Source of the DNA: Phaeobacter sp.
GTDB lineage: Bacteria; Pseudomonadota; Alphaproteobacteria; Rhodobacterales; Rhodobacteraceae
DNA: 44,365 bases
Reading direction: 5' to 3'
NCBI RefSeq assembly: GCF_022825805.1
Contig: NZ_JAJDWC010000035.1
Coordinates: forward strand, 1-44,365
The notes beneath the pieces were generated by a model. It was not told where the DNA came from. It searched no databases and saw nothing but the letters and a program-made list of their open reading frames with translations. Positions 36,659-44,365 of this stretch are shown piece after piece; within the stretch, counting starts at the first letter, position 1; every line of letters begins with the position of its first letter. The position numbers and the translations under genes are program-made.

Positions 36659-37416
36659 ATTGGACTGCTATCGCTGCGATTTACCGTTTTGAAATGGCGC
36701 GCTTCTTCCGCACTCTGCTGCAGAGTTTTCTGTCGCCGGTATTGTCGACCTCTTTGTATTTTGTGGTTTTCGGCGCAGCCATCGGCAGCCGAATTGATGA
36801 GGTCGAAGGCGTGTCCTACGGCGCGTTTATCGTCCCCGGCCTGATTATGCTGAGCGTGATGACACAGGCCACGTCCAATGCGTCCTTTGGGATTTATTTC
36901 CCAAAATTCATTGGCACGATCTATGAGCTGTTTTCCGCGCCGGTGAATTTCCTCGAGATCGTATTGGGCTATGTGGGCGCCGCTGCCACCAAAGCCTTGT
37001 TCATCGGGGTTGTCATCCTGGCCACGGCTGCCGTGTTTGTGGATATACAGATCGCCCACCCTGTTGCGATGGTTGTGTTCCTCCTCCTCACCTGTGTGAG
37101 CTTTGCTTTGCTCGGCTTTATCATTGGGGTTTGGGCCAAGAATTTCGAACAATTGCAATTGGTTCCGCTCTTGATCGTCACGCCTTTGGTGTTCTTGGGC
37201 GGATCTTTCTATTCGATCTCGATGCTGCCCTCGATCTGGCAGAAGATCACGTTGTTCAATCCGGTCGTGTATCTGATCTCGGGCTTTCGTTGGTCCTTCT
37301 TTGGCACCGCGGATGTGCCTGTTGGCCTCAGCTTGCTTGCCATCGGCGGATTTACTCTTTTTTGTCTTGGGGTGATCTGGTGGATTTTCAAAACTGGTTG
37401 GCGGATCCGCTCCTGA
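36655..37416 (+). CDS. ABC-2 type transporter permease
   Basis: A 253-residue inner-membrane protein with six predicted helices: about 21-42, 58-80, 103-128, 138-160, 170-190 and 222-245. It shows the ABC-2 motif [16 protein letters not shown] near its end. Similar to YadH and NodJ. It forms the channel for the ATPase encoded just upstream. A terminator 31 bases after the stop closes this two-gene operon. Confidence 0.92.
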   Translation: MNWTAIAAIYRFEMARFFRTLLQSFLSPVLSTSLYFVVFGAAIGSRIDEVEGVSYGAFIVPGLIMLSVMTQATSNASFGIYFPKFIGTIYELFSAPVNFLEIVLGYVGAAATKALFIGVVILATAAVFVDIQIAHPVAMVVFLLLTCVSFALLGFIIGVWAKNFEQLQLVPLLIVTPLVFLGGSFYSISMLPSIWQKITLFNPVVYLISGFRWSFFGTADVPVGLSLLAIGGFTLFCLGVIWWIFKTGWRIRS

Positions 37417-37446
37417 TCAGACCAGCGCGTTGAGCGTTGCAAAATT

Positions 37447-37468
37447 GCCCGCTTCGGCGGGCTTTTTT
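37447..37468 (+). terminator. Rho-independent terminator after the ABC-2 permease
   Basis: GCCCGC-TTCG-GCGGGC followed by TTTTTT, a stable UUCG tetraloop hairpin. It separates the transporter operon from the S49 protease gene. Confidence 0.92.
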
Positions 37469-37536
37469 GCGGCTTCTTTTCTCTCTGGTTGGGCGCATCC
37501 CTTGTTTCGGGGCGGTGGGCATTCTACATCGGCGCC

Positions 37537-38334
37537 ATGAAGCTGAACTTGCCTTTTTTGAACAAACCGCCCCTGGTCGCCGTGGTCCGCCTGCAAGGGG
37601 CCATAGGGATGGCAGGTCGCGGCGCCCTGAATGATGTGGCGCTTGCGCCCGTCCTGGAACGTGCATTTCGGAAGGGGAAGCCCGCAGCAGTCGCTCTGGA
37701 AATCAATTCACCTGGTGGTTCTCCGGTGCAAAGCGCGCTGATCGGTGCCCGCATCCGCCGCCTGTCGGAAGAATTGGATGTCCCGACCTATGCCTTTGTG
37801 GAGGACGTTGCAGCCTCTGGTGGGTATTGGTTGGCTGCGGCCGCGGATGAAATCTATGCGGACGAAAGTTCAGTTGTTGGGTCGATCGGCGTGATCTCCG
37901 CCGGATTTGGTGCTGACAAATTCATTGCCCGACAAGGTATCGAGCGCCGCGTCTACACCGCGGGCAAAAGCAAATCGATGCTGGATCCATTCCGGGCTGA
38001 ACAACCCGAAGATATTGCCCGGCTCAAACAGCTGCTGGGCGACATCCATGAGAACTTCATCACCCATGTGAAGGACCGGCGGGGCGAAAAACTCGACCAG
38101 GATGTGGATCTGTTCACCGGTGAAATCTGGTTGGGGCGGCGCGCTGTGGCGCTTGGGCTGATTGATGGGATCGCCCATTTGCGGCCAAAGCTGCAGGATC
38201 GGTTCGGCGAGAAAGTGCGCCTGCGCCGCTATGGCATGAAGAAACCGCTGTTGGGACGCCTCGGCGTGCACTTGGCGCAGGATGCGCTTGCGAGCATCGA
38301 GGAACGCGCTGAGTTTGCGCGGTTTGGCCTCTGA
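37537..38334 (+). CDS. S49 family signal peptide peptidase-like protease (SppA/SohB)
   Basis: A 265-residue short-form S49 protease. The catalytic Ser94 is in VAASGGYW, and the likely partner Lys146 is in GKSKSMLDPF. The family box DEIYADESSVVGSIGVI follows the serine. The ATG at 37537 gives the normal domain start (PLVAVVRLQGAIG). There is no clear membrane helix, unlike long SppA, so it may be peripheral or soluble. It lies 68 bases after a terminator and therefore has its own promoter. The following small gene starts one base after its stop. Confidence 0.9.
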   Translation: MKLNLPFLNKPPLVAVVRLQGAIGMAGRGALNDVALAPVLERAFRKGKPAAVALEINSPGGSPVQSALIGARIRRLSEELDVPTYAFVEDVAASGGYWLAAAADEIYADESSVVGSIGVISAGFGADKFIARQGIERRVYTAGKSKSMLDPFRAEQPEDIARLKQLLGDIHENFITHVKDRRGEKLDQDVDLFTGEIWLGRRAVALGLIDGIAHLRPKLQDRFGEKVRLRRYGMKKPLLGRLGVHLAQDALASIEERAEFARFGL

Positions 38335-38335
38335 C

Positions 38336-38512
38336 GTGATATTCAAGATTGTCTCTCTGTTTCTGGTGGTGATGATGGTTCTGGCGATGTTCGGAAAACT
38401 GCGCGTGCCCGGCCAGAAGCATCTGGCATCTCGACGTTGCGACAGCTGCGGTCGTTTCAAAATCGGTAAGGGCCCCTGCGCCTGCAAAAGCAAGGGAGGC
38501 CCTCGGCGATGA
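38336..38512 (+). CDS. Small membrane protein with Cys-rich zinc-ribbon-like tail (58 aa)
   Basis: A GTG-started frame one base after the S49 protease stop, ending four bases into the next gene. Residues 3-20 form one hydrophobic helix (FKIVSLFLVVMMVLAMFG). The tail has four cysteines, CDSC and CAC, in a basic context (RRCDSCGRFKIGKGPCACK), suggesting a zinc-binding site on the cytoplasmic or periplasmic face. Tight packing on both sides supports translation. I recognise the pattern from small hypothetical proteins of Rhodobacteraceae but no function is known. Confidence 0.75.
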   Translation: MIFKIVSLFLVVMMVLAMFGKLRVPGQKHLASRRCDSCGRFKIGKGPCACKSKGGPRR

Positions 38513-39453
38513 TGCCATGGCTGTTTTCTGCACTCGGACTGGTGATTTTGCTCCTGGCCGGTGACGCGCTTGTGCGTGGTGCTGTGAATCTCAGCTTGCG
38601 CCTTGGTGTGCCCGCTTTGATCGTCAGTTTGACCATCGTGGCCTTTGGCACCTCGGCGCCGGAACTCTTGATTGCCATCAGCGCGGTGGAAGACAACGCA
38701 GATGGGATCGCGCTTGGCAATGTGGTTGGTTCGAACACGGCAAACATTCTTATGGTCCTTGGGATCCCGGCGCTGATGCGGGCCCTACACACCAGCGAAT
38801 GCGACACCCGCAAGAACTATATTTTCATGCTCCTGGCCTCCGGGTTGTTTGTCGGTCTGGCGTTCTTTGGTGTCTTCACGGCCTGGTCTGGCGCACTCTT
38901 GCTTGCGGCTTTGGCCGCGATCCTCACAGTTGCATTCCGAGAGGCACAGGCGCATCGCCGCAATGGCAAAGGCAGCGATCTAGAAGAGATCGACGAAGCT
39001 GACCCCGATATGCCGTATTGGCGCATCGCCATCTATCTCGTGCTTGGTCTGGTCGGGCTGCCTCTGGGCGCTGACCTCCTAGTCGACAACGCATCGATTA
39101 TTGCCCGCATGTACGGGATCACCGAAACGGTCATCGGTCTGACCCTCGTCGCTATCGGCACCTCGCTGCCAGAACTTGCCACCACAGTCATGGCCGCGTT
39201 GCGCCGTCAGGCGGATGTCGCCCTGGGCAATGTGATCGGGTCGAACATGTTCAACCTGCTGGCCATCATGGGGATTGCAACCTTTGTCGGGCCGGTCTCC
39301 GTCGATCCCAGCTTCTTGCGGACCGATTTGTGGGTGATGCTTGGGGCATCTTTGTTACTGGTGCCGTTTGTATTCTTCAAAATGGACATTACGCGGACCT
39401 GGGGCGTGATTTTGTCGACCGTTTATGTGGTCTACCTGGTGCAGCTGTTCTAA
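38509..39453 (+). CDS. Calcium/sodium antiporter (CaCA family, YrbG-like)
   Basis: A 314-residue inner-membrane exchanger with about ten helices and the two inverted alpha repeats: GTSAPELLIAI with GNVVGSNTANI in the first half, and GTSLPELATTV with GNVIGSNMFNL in the second. These Glu, Ser and Asn residues bind the cations. A charged cytoplasmic loop (about 144-168) joins the halves. The start overlaps the small Cys-rich gene by four bases. Likely exports Ca2+ using the sodium gradient, sensible for a marine bacterium. Confidence 0.93.
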   Translation: MMPWLFSALGLVILLLAGDALVRGAVNLSLRLGVPALIVSLTIVAFGTSAPELLIAISAVEDNADGIALGNVVGSNTANILMVLGIPALMRALHTSECDTRKNYIFMLLASGLFVGLAFFGVFTAWSGALLLAALAAILTVAFREAQAHRRNGKGSDLEEIDEADPDMPYWRIAIYLVLGLVGLPLGADLLVDNASIIARMYGITETVIGLTLVAIGTSLPELATTVMAALRRQADVALGNVIGSNMFNLLAIMGIATFVGPVSVDPSFLRTDLWVMLGASLLLVPFVFFKMDITRTWGVILSTVYVVYLVQLF

Positions 39454-39488
39454 CTCATAGCTCTCAGAGCATATGAGGAGACTTTCGA

Positions 39489-40265
39489 ATGCGGGCATTG
39501 GTGACAGGCGCAGGCAAGCGCCTTGGCCGGGCGATGGCGCTGCAACTGGCTGAGCGGGGGTATGACGTCGCTGTACATTACGCCAGTTCCGCGACAGAGG
39601 CTGAGGAGGTTGTGGCCGAAATCAAGGGCCTTGGCCGCCGCGCGGTCGCGCTGCAAGCTGATCTGTTGGACGACAAGGCAACGCAGCAGCTGTTGCCTGC
39701 CGCCGTGGCCGCACTGGGCGGGCCGGTCACCTGCTTGGTGAACAATGCATCCATTTTTGAATTCGACAGTCTGGAGAGCGCTGACCGTCGCAGTTGGGAC
39801 CGCCATTTCGACAGCAACCTCCGCGCGCCGTTTGTCCTGATGCAGCAATTTGCAGCGCAGGATCTGCCGGTGCAGACGGATCGTGCGGGGCGCACGCGCG
39901 CCGCCGGATTGGTCGTGAACATGATCGATCAGCGTGTGCGGAAGCTCACCCCTGAATTCATGACCTATACCCTGGCGAAATCTGCGCTCTGGACGCTGAC
40001 ACAGACAGGGGCTCAGGCGCTCGCACCCCGTATCCGCGTCAATGCAATTGGCCCGGGCCCCACCTTGCAAGGGCCTCGCCAAACCACTGCGCAATTTGAG
40101 GCACAATGCCAAAACACCTTGTTGCAACGTGGTGCTGACCCGGCTGATATCACAGCGGCCTTGGCCTATCTGCTGGCTGCGCCTGCGGTGACCGGTCAGC
40201 TGATTTGCATCGACAGCGGCCAACATCTGGGCTGGGAAACGCCTGATGTTGTGGGGATGGAATAG
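39489..40265 (+). CDS. SDR family oxidoreductase, FolM/pteridine reductase-like
   Basis: A 258-residue short-chain dehydrogenase. The NADP-binding motif TGAGKRLG with a following Arg is at residues 6-13, the NNAS motif sits at about residue 85, and the catalytic YTLAK is at about 158-162. The ending (ITAALAYLLAAPAVTGQLICIDSGQHLGW) is typical of the FolM and PTR1-like group, which reduce dihydromonapterin or dihydrofolate. A good ribosome site (GAGGAG) lies upstream. Assignment to the pteridine subgroup is by pattern only; another carbonyl substrate cannot be excluded. Confidence 0.78.
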   Translation: MRALVTGAGKRLGRAMALQLAERGYDVAVHYASSATEAEEVVAEIKGLGRRAVALQADLLDDKATQQLLPAAVAALGGPVTCLVNNASIFEFDSLESADRRSWDRHFDSNLRAPFVLMQQFAAQDLPVQTDRAGRTRAAGLVVNMIDQRVRKLTPEFMTYTLAKSALWTLTQTGAQALAPRIRVNAIGPGPTLQGPRQTTAQFEAQCQNTLLQRGADPADITAALAYLLAAPAVTGQLICIDSGQHLGWETPDVVGME

Positions 40266-40576
40266 CAGATCAAACGGTTTGGTTCCAAAGTGGTAACCGC
40301 AAGTTGTGCACCGCAGACAAAACCATCGCAAATTTGTTACAAAAATCCATTTGGAATCAAAAACTTGTCCGGTGGAAAATATCTTTCCTTTGTTTTCAGC
40401 ATCTTGCATATGTGCCTAATTTTTAGGCAAACGCTCGAAATCGGCGCAAAATAAGGAAAAATGGCTGATAGCCATAAGATATCATCAGACTTATCCACAA
40501 AGCTCTTGGATTTGTTGTGTGTTGAACATCCTGCGTTTCCGTTGCAGACGCGGGAGGGGAATCATAAATCTGAACC
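40266..40576. other. AT-rich intergenic region upstream of uvrC
   Basis: About 310 bases, AT-rich near 40316-40500. Probably the promoter of the uvrC-pgsA-moaDE block. A GGGAGGGGA tract at about 40552-40561 lies rather far (about 15 bases) from the uvrC ATG. No small gene is supported. Confidence 0.4.
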
Positions 40577-42466
40577 ATGACTGACCAACTGCCAGAATCC
40601 GCATCCGAAACGCCGTCTCAGCCGGCCAAAACCGGCTACGGTGTGATCCAGGACTATCTGAAAACACTGGACAGCTCTCCGGGCGTCTACCGGATGCTCG
40701 ATCACGAGAGTCGCGTGCTCTATGTTGGTAAGGCGCGCAATCTAAAAGCGCGGGTGTCCAACTATGCGCGGCCCGGCCATAGCCCGCGGATCGAGCGTAT
40801 GATCGCGGCAACCTCTTCGATGATGTTTCTGACCACCCGGACGGAAACCGAAGCGCTGTTGCTGGAACAGAACCTGATCAAGCAGTTGAAGCCGAAGTAC
40901 AACGTGCTGCTGCGGGACGACAAAAGCTTCCCCAATATTTTGGTGTCAAAGGATCACCCGTTTCCACAGATCAAAAAACACCGCGGAGCCCGGCGCGAAA
41001 AAGGCAGCTACTTTGGTCCCTTTGCCAGTGCAGGCGCTGTGAACCGCACGCTCAACCAGCTTCAAAAGGCGTTCTTGCTGCGCAATTGCAGCAACGCGAT
41101 GTTCGACAGCCGCACGCGCCCTTGTCTGCAGTATCAGATCAAACGTTGCACCGCGCCCTGCACGGGGGAGATTTCCGCCGAAGACTACGCCGCCTCCGTG
41201 CGCGATGCGGAACGGTTTCTCTCTGGCCGTTCCACCAAGATTCAAGAAGAACTCGCCGAGCAGATGTCTGCCGCCTCAGAAGCGATGGAGTTTGAGCGCG
41301 CCGCTGCTTTGCGCGACCGGATCAAAGCTCTGACTCAGGTGCAAACGTCCCAGGGCATCAACCCGCGCGGCGTTGCCGAAGCGGATGTGATCGGGCTGCA
41401 TATCGATAGCGGACAGGCCTGCGTGCAGGTGTTTTTCATCCGCGCAAATCAGAACTGGGGGAACCAGGATTTCTATCCCCGGCTCAGCGGTGATGTGGCA
41501 CCTGCCGAGGTCATGGAGGCCTTCCTGGGCCAGTTCTATGACAACAAGGAACCGCCGCGCCAATTGATCCTGTCGGATGGCATCGAAAACACGGACCTGA
41601 TGGAACAGGCACTAAGCGACAAGGCTGGCCGCAAGGTTGATATTTTGGTGCCGCAACGGGGTGAAAAGTCCGAACTGGTTGCCGGAGCGGTGCGCAACGC
41701 CCGCGAAGCTCTGGCCCGGCGTATGGCTGAAAGCGCGACCCAGGCCAAACTCTTGCGCGGTTTGGCAGAGGCGTTTGACCTCGATGGGCCGCCGCAGCGC
41801 ATCGAGGTCTACGACAACTCGCATATCCAGGGCAGCCATGCGGTTGGTGGCATGATTGTCTCCGGACCCGAGGGCCTGATGAAAAATGCCTATCGGAAGT
41901 TCAACATCAAGGGTGATGAACTGACCCCCGGTGATGACTTTGGCATGATGAAAGAGGTATTGAATCGCCGTTTTGCCCGCCTGCTGAAGGAAGACCCCGA
42001 CCGCGATAAAGGGCTGTGGCCGGATCTTCTGTTGATCGATGGTGGGGCCGGGCAGGTCTCTGCAGTGGCAGAGATCATGGCAGAGCATGGCGTCGAAGAC
42101 ATCCCGATGGTTGGCGTGGCCAAAGGCGTAGATCGTGATCACGGGAAGGAAGAATTCCACCGGCTGGGTGCGCGACCCTTTGCGCTGCAACGTAACGATC
42201 CGGTGCTTTATTTTGTGCAGCGCCTGCGCGACGAAGCGCACCGTTTCGCGATTGGCACCCATCGGGCCAAACGGGCCAAAGCGATGGGGGCCAATCCGCT
42301 GGATGATGTGCCTGGTGTTGGCGCCTCCCGCAAACGGGCGCTGTTGGCTCATTTCGGCAGTGCCAAGGCCGTGAGCCGGGCCAATCTCGCGGATCTTACG
42401 GCGGTAGAGGGCGTATCGGCCGCTTTGGCACAACGGATCTATGATCACTTTCATGCCCAGGGGTAG
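40577..42466 (+). CDS. uvrC: UvrABC system protein C (excinuclease)
   Basis: A 629-residue nuclease that makes both incisions at bulky DNA lesions. The N-terminal GIY-YIG domain (about 35-115; PGVYRML...[14 protein letters not shown]) makes the 3' cut. A UVR helix pair at about 218-252 ([17 protein letters not shown]) binds UvrB. The RNase H-like domain ([25 protein letters not shown]) makes the 5' cut. C-terminal helix-hairpin-helix motifs ([18 protein letters not shown]) bind DNA. Four cysteines at about 172-195 fit a metal cluster reported in UvrC. Full-length. Confidence 0.97.
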   Translation: MTDQLPESASETPSQPAKTGYGVIQDYLKTLDSSPGVYRMLDHESRVLYVGKARNLKARVSNYARPGHSPRIERMIAATSSMMFLTTRTETEALLLEQNLIKQLKPKYNVLLRDDKSFPNILVSKDHPFPQIKKHRGARREKGSYFGPFASAGAVNRTLNQLQKAFLLRNCSNAMFDSRTRPCLQYQIKRCTAPCTGEISAEDYAASVRDAERFLSGRSTKIQEELAEQMSAASEAMEFERAAALRDRIKALTQVQTSQGINPRGVAEADVIGLHIDSGQACVQVFFIRANQNWGNQDFYPRLSGDVAPAEVMEAFLGQFYDNKEPPRQLILSDGIENTDLMEQALSDKAGRKVDILVPQRGEKSELVAGAVRNAREALARRMAESATQAKLLRGLAEAFDLDGPPQRIEVYDNSHIQGSHAVGGMIVSGPEGLMKNAYRKFNIKGDELTPGDDFGMMKEVLNRRFARLLKEDPDRDKGLWPDLLLIDGGAGQVSAVAEIMAEHGVEDIPMVGVAKGVDRDHGKEEFHRLGARPFALQRNDPVLYFVQRLRDEAHRFAIGTHRAKRAKAMGANPLDDVPGVGASRKRALLAHFGSAKAVSRANLADLTAVEGVSAALAQRIYDHFHAQG

Positions 42467-42643
42467 GGCGAAAGCTATATTCCAGATGGCTCCGGCGTCA
42501 CATGGTCTTTGGCAGCGGATTGTCGGGGCGACAACCCAGCCAAGAGGAACGCGGCGCGCCTGCCTTGGGGACGCGCCAACACCTCGCAGAGATTTTGATT
42601 TGTTGCGCTTTTAACTGGGAACGCTGCGGGCTAGTGTGCAGCC

Positions 42644-43315
42644 ATGAAATGGACTGTCCCAAATATTCTGACCGTGCTCCGTCTGCTCGCAGCGCCTGGT
42701 CTTGCTATAATGTTTCTCTATTTTTCGCGGCCCTATGCGGATTGGTTTGCCCTGATCCTATTTGTCAGCGCGGCAATCACCGACTGGTTTGATGGGTATT
42801 TGGCCCGCGCCTGGAAACAGGAAACCAAACTGGGCGCAATGCTGGATCCGATCGCGGACAAGGCGATGGTTGTGATCGCTTTGATGATCCTCGTGGGCTT
42901 TTCTGCAGAGCATTGGACGCCTTGGCTGGTGCTGCCTGCAACCATCATTCTGTTCCGCGAAGTGTTTGTATCCGGCCTGAGAGAATATCTGGGGGACACC
43001 GCGGGCACACTGAAGGTCACGAACCTGGCCAAATGGAAAACCACAGCACAGATGGTGGCTATTGCGACGCTGTTTTCGCAGGGGATCTTTGAACACTATC
43101 TGGTGATGTCGTCCTTTGGGATGGATCAGGACCTGGTTGATCAGATTATGCTGGGGCAGGTCAGTGATGAACTGGGGCTGCGCTGGAAGTTTGAGGGTAT
43201 GATCTGGACCGGTCGCATTGGTTTGGTTCTGTTGACCGTCGCGGCGGCGCTAACGCTGATCACCGGCGCGGATTACCTGCGCAAAGCACTGCCCCACCTG
43301 AAGGAGACGCGCTGA
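42644..43315 (+). CDS. pgsA: CDP-diacylglycerol-glycerol-3-phosphate 3-phosphatidyltransferase
   Basis: A 223-residue inner-membrane enzyme making phosphatidylglycerophosphate, the first step to phosphatidylglycerol. The CDP-alcohol phosphotransferase signature is complete: Asp47, Asp50, Gly51, Ala54-Arg55, Gly64, Asp68 and Asp72. About six membrane helices. The insert between helices (HYLVMSSFGMDQDLVDQIM) makes it a little longer than Escherichia coli PgsA. Its stop overlaps the moaD start (TGATG). Confidence 0.95.
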   Translation: MKWTVPNILTVLRLLAAPGLAIMFLYFSRPYADWFALILFVSAAITDWFDGYLARAWKQETKLGAMLDPIADKAMVVIALMILVGFSAEHWTPWLVLPATIILFREVFVSGLREYLGDTAGTLKVTNLAKWKTTAQMVAIATLFSQGIFEHYLVMSSFGMDQDLVDQIMLGQVSDELGLRWKFEGMIWTGRIGLVLLTVAAALTLITGADYLRKALPHLKETR

Positions 43316-43560
43316 TGGACATTTTGTATTTCGCTTGGGTCCGCGAACGTATCGGCGTACCGCGGGAACAAATCGAAACGTCCGCTGCGACGGTGGCTGA
43401 TTTGGTCAAGGAGTTGGCGGCCCGCGAAGACCGCTATGCTGCAGCGTTTGCCGATCTGTCTGCTTTGCGCGTTGCGATTGATCAGGAGCTGACAGATTTT
43501 GATGCTTCATTGCAAGGCGCGCGAGAAGTTGCCTTTTTCCCGCCGATGACCGGAGGGTGA
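43315..43560 (+). CDS. moaD: Molybdopterin synthase small subunit MoaD
   Basis: An 81-residue ubiquitin-fold sulphur carrier ending in the essential Gly-Gly (PPMTGG), which carries the thiocarboxylate. The N terminus (MDILYFAWVRERIG) is typical. It overlaps pgsA by one base and is followed three bases later by moaE, its partner in converting precursor Z to molybdopterin. Confidence 0.95.
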   Translation: MDILYFAWVRERIGVPREQIETSAATVADLVKELAAREDRYAAAFADLSALRVAIDQELTDFDASLQGAREVAFFPPMTGG

Positions 43561-43563
43561 TCA

Positions 43564-44025
43564 ATGCGGATCGCGGTTCAGGAGGCAACATTCGATATCG
43601 GCGAAGAAAGCAATCGTTTCGCGGCTGGCTTGGCCGCGCGTGGTGCCAACGCTGGTGCGATTGTCACCTTTACGGGCGTCGTGCGCGGGTCTGACACAGG
43701 TGACATGACCGCCATGGAGATCGAGCATTATCCCGGCATGACCGAACGGGCGATCCGAGAGATTGCCGATCAGGCCAAAGCGCGCTGGTCTTTGGCGGAT
43801 GTGTTGGTGATCCACCGTCACGGCCGCCTGGAACCGGGTGAGCAGATTATGATGGTTGCGACTGCATCGCGCCATCGCGTCCATGCGTTCGAAGCAGCGG
43901 AGTTTCTGATGGACTATCTGAAATCCCGCGCACCGTTCTGGAAAAAAGAGTTCTGCCGTGATGGCTCTGGCGCTTGGGTCGAAGCCAAAGACAGCGACGA
44001 AGAGGCGCTTGATCGCTGGACGTGA
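43564..44025 (+). CDS. moaE: Molybdopterin synthase catalytic subunit MoaE
   Basis: A 153-residue catalytic subunit. Conserved parts include GAIVTFTGVVRG near 31-42, MEIEHYPGM, IHRHGRLEPGE, and the active-site stretch FEAAEFLMDYLKSRAPFWKKE with the catalytic lysines. It pairs with MoaD just upstream; two MoaD and two MoaE form the enzyme. Last clear gene of the window. Confidence 0.96.
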   Translation: MRIAVQEATFDIGEESNRFAAGLAARGANAGAIVTFTGVVRGSDTGDMTAMEIEHYPGMTERAIREIADQAKARWSLADVLVIHRHGRLEPGEQIMMVATASRHRVHAFEAAEFLMDYLKSRAPFWKKEFCRDGSGAWVEAKDSDEEALDRWT

Positions 44026-44132
44026 CTAGAAACGTGCGGGACAGGTGAGCTGGCTCGCGATATGTGCTGCGGCCACGTCGCTAAAACGGATCTCTAGCCT
44101 TCGCCCTAGCCTTCACCGATGCTATGCACTGC

Positions 44133-44365
44133 TCAGCCGTGAAGCTGTGCTCGCAACTCTTCCGCCTCGCGCCGCGCTTCGCGTAGCCCGTCCATCGTTG
44201 CCTGCAATTCGGCTTCGGCTTGCACATGTAAGTGCCGGATGTAATCTCCCCAAAAGGGGCGTTTGAAATTTCCCCAGTTGGTAGCGTCCTGGGCGATTTT
44301 TGAACCTTAAATATTCAAAAATCGAACGGGGCGCGGGCCGTTAAGCTCGAAGCTCAAGAAGAAGG
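44133..44365 (-). pseudogene. Minus-strand reading frame with one in-frame stop, cut by the window edge
   Basis: Read leftwards from the edge, one frame gives FFLSFELNGPRPVRFLNI, then a TAA at 44309-44307. The same frame continues as GSKIAQDATNWGNFKRPFW, then GDYIRHLHVQAEAELQATMD and a charged helix ending AEELRAQLHG before TGA at 44135-44133. The second part reads as a real protein C terminus (aromatic segment then coiled coil) but has no start codon near the TAA. It may be one gene broken by a nonsense change, or two pieces. I do not recognise the family. Confidence 0.3.
44295..44323. repeat. Perfect inverted repeat with 9-base loop
   Basis: GATTTTTGAA and TTCAAAAATC are perfectly complementary ten-base arms around CCTTAAATA. 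The in-frame TAA of the broken minus-strand frame lies in the loop. It could be a terminator-like hairpin or a small mobile palindrome. Confidence 0.6.

Overview
The window comes from an alphaproteobacterium, most likely a Rhodobacteraceae (Roseobacter-group) chromosome. The signs are a 23S-5S-tRNA-fMet rRNA operon end, a pcaQ/pcaCHG plus BKACE (DUF849) aromatic cluster, the prkA-yeaH-spoVR trio, a gpmI / M23-like / S41 protease run, and roughly 60% GC coding sequence with tight ATGA-type overlaps. No gene of the window is phage-like, and there is no recognisable intact insertion sequence or CRISPR array.

Layout. 1-701: the 3' end of 23S rRNA, 5S rRNA and initiator tRNA-fMet. 702-1600: about 0.9 kb with only gene debris or very small ORFs. 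1601-10960: a small secreted trypsin-like protease facing a minus-strand type I secretion locus that reads giant Ig-like adhesin, TolC-like lipoprotein, ABC exporter and HlyD-like adaptor. 11652-16442: prkA, yeaH-like (DUF444) and spoVR, a conserved stress/stationary-phase kinase module. 16484-18405: a GntR/FCD regulator and glutathione-dependent formaldehyde dehydrogenase. 18678-21685: a copper-efflux unit (CueR-type promoter, copA, cueR). 21962-25595: protocatechuate degradation, with pcaC-pcaH-pcaG-BKACE divergent from pcaQ. 26005-28832: a winged-helix/TPR regulator and a quinone oxidoreductase. 28987-29061: tRNA-Gln. 29288-33369: gpmI, a degenerate LytM (EnvC-like) protein and a CtpA protease, ending in a clear terminator. 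33433-35576: pobR and pobA, 4-hydroxybenzoate to protocatechuate. 35729-37416: an ABC-2 exporter. 37537-39453: an S49 protease, a 58-residue Cys-rich small protein and a Na+/Ca2+ exchanger. 39489-44025: a FolM-like SDR, uvrC, pgsA, moaD and moaE. 44026-44365: a non-coding stretch plus a broken minus-strand reading frame running off the edge.

How the genes work together. PobA makes protocatechuate and PcaGH opens its ring. PcaC decarboxylates the lactone, and the BKACE enzyme could cleave beta-ketoadipate with acetyl-CoA in place of PcaIJ/PcaF. The usual neighbours pcaB and pcaD are absent here, so the local pathway is incomplete. The adhesin locus looks self-contained: substrate plus all three exporter parts in one direction. 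The most interesting points are the BKACE-containing pca cluster lacking pcaB/pcaD, the BapA-like adhesin exporter with a trypsin-like protease beside it, the textbook 19-bp-spacer CueR promoter, and the palindrome-interrupted reading frame at the right edge.
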